Source: Coxiellaceae bacterium UBA6002
GTDB lineage: Bacteria; Pseudomonadota; Gammaproteobacteria; UBA6002
Assembly (NCBI GenBank): GCA_002429595.1
Contig: DJAM01000109.1
Location: 1-5,833 of the forward strand
Reading direction: 5' to 3'
DNA length: 5,833 bases
In this document: in pieces, positions 5,829-5,833 of the stretch
How the letters are laid out: each line of letters opens with the position of its first letter
Numbering within the stretch: the stretch's first letter is position 1
Notes under the pieces: model-generated
What the model was told of the DNA's origin: nothing
Databases searched by the model: none
What the model saw: only the letters and a program-made list of their open reading frames with translations
Position numbers and translations under genes: made by a program

Positions 5829-5833
5829 AGCAC

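Overview
The window comes from an AT-rich bacterial chromosome. Protein resemblances (a PF04120-type low-affinity iron permease, the C-terminal end of a multidomain hybrid kinase, a bacterial PPC/DUF296 protein, and a P-type ATPase with PEEFP and LIIDP motifs) suggest a gammaproteobacterium, perhaps in or near the Legionellales. That placement is inference from remembered family resemblance, not from a search.

Layout, left to right. (1) 5-403 (+) encodes a small secreted protein with a Thr/Pro/Val-rich linker and two cysteines. (2) 396-2951 (-) encodes a complete cation-translocating P-type ATPase whose 3' end overlaps the first gene by 8 nt, tail to tail. (3) A short divergent intergenic region (about 2952-3019) carries a perfect 17-bp palindrome that covers a TATAAT box on the ATPase strand. 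(4) 3020-3379 (+) encodes a complete two-helix low-affinity iron permease family protein. (5) Immediately after its stop codon an open frame begins in the middle of a histidine-kinase ATPase domain. It continues through an intact receiver domain and an intact HPt domain (3443-4468), so it is the 3' portion of a hybrid kinase gene that has lost its front. (6) 4501-4962 (+) encodes a PPC/DUF296 protein. (7) 5008-5730 (-) encodes an unrecognised 240-residue protein with a compact N-terminal half and a hydrophilic C-terminal tail. (8) The right edge (5791-5828) is a GC-richer imperfect 19-bp tandem repeat that may continue outside the window.

How the genes may work together: the ATPase and the iron-permease-like protein are both membrane proteins likely to deal with cations, and they are divergently transcribed from one short region with a palindrome, so shared control is plausible. 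The kinase remnant looks like the product of a deletion or rearrangement that joined it to the end of the permease gene. Its receiver and HPt residues are intact, so it could be a decaying pseudogene or a kinase-less phosphorelay module. I see no tRNA, rRNA, CRISPR array, insertion sequence or convincing intrinsic terminator. I do not see a clearly novel multi-gene system. The best leads are the kinase junction, the ATPase ion-site residues, the divergent palindrome, the unknown protein with an A8 slip site, and the edge repeat.
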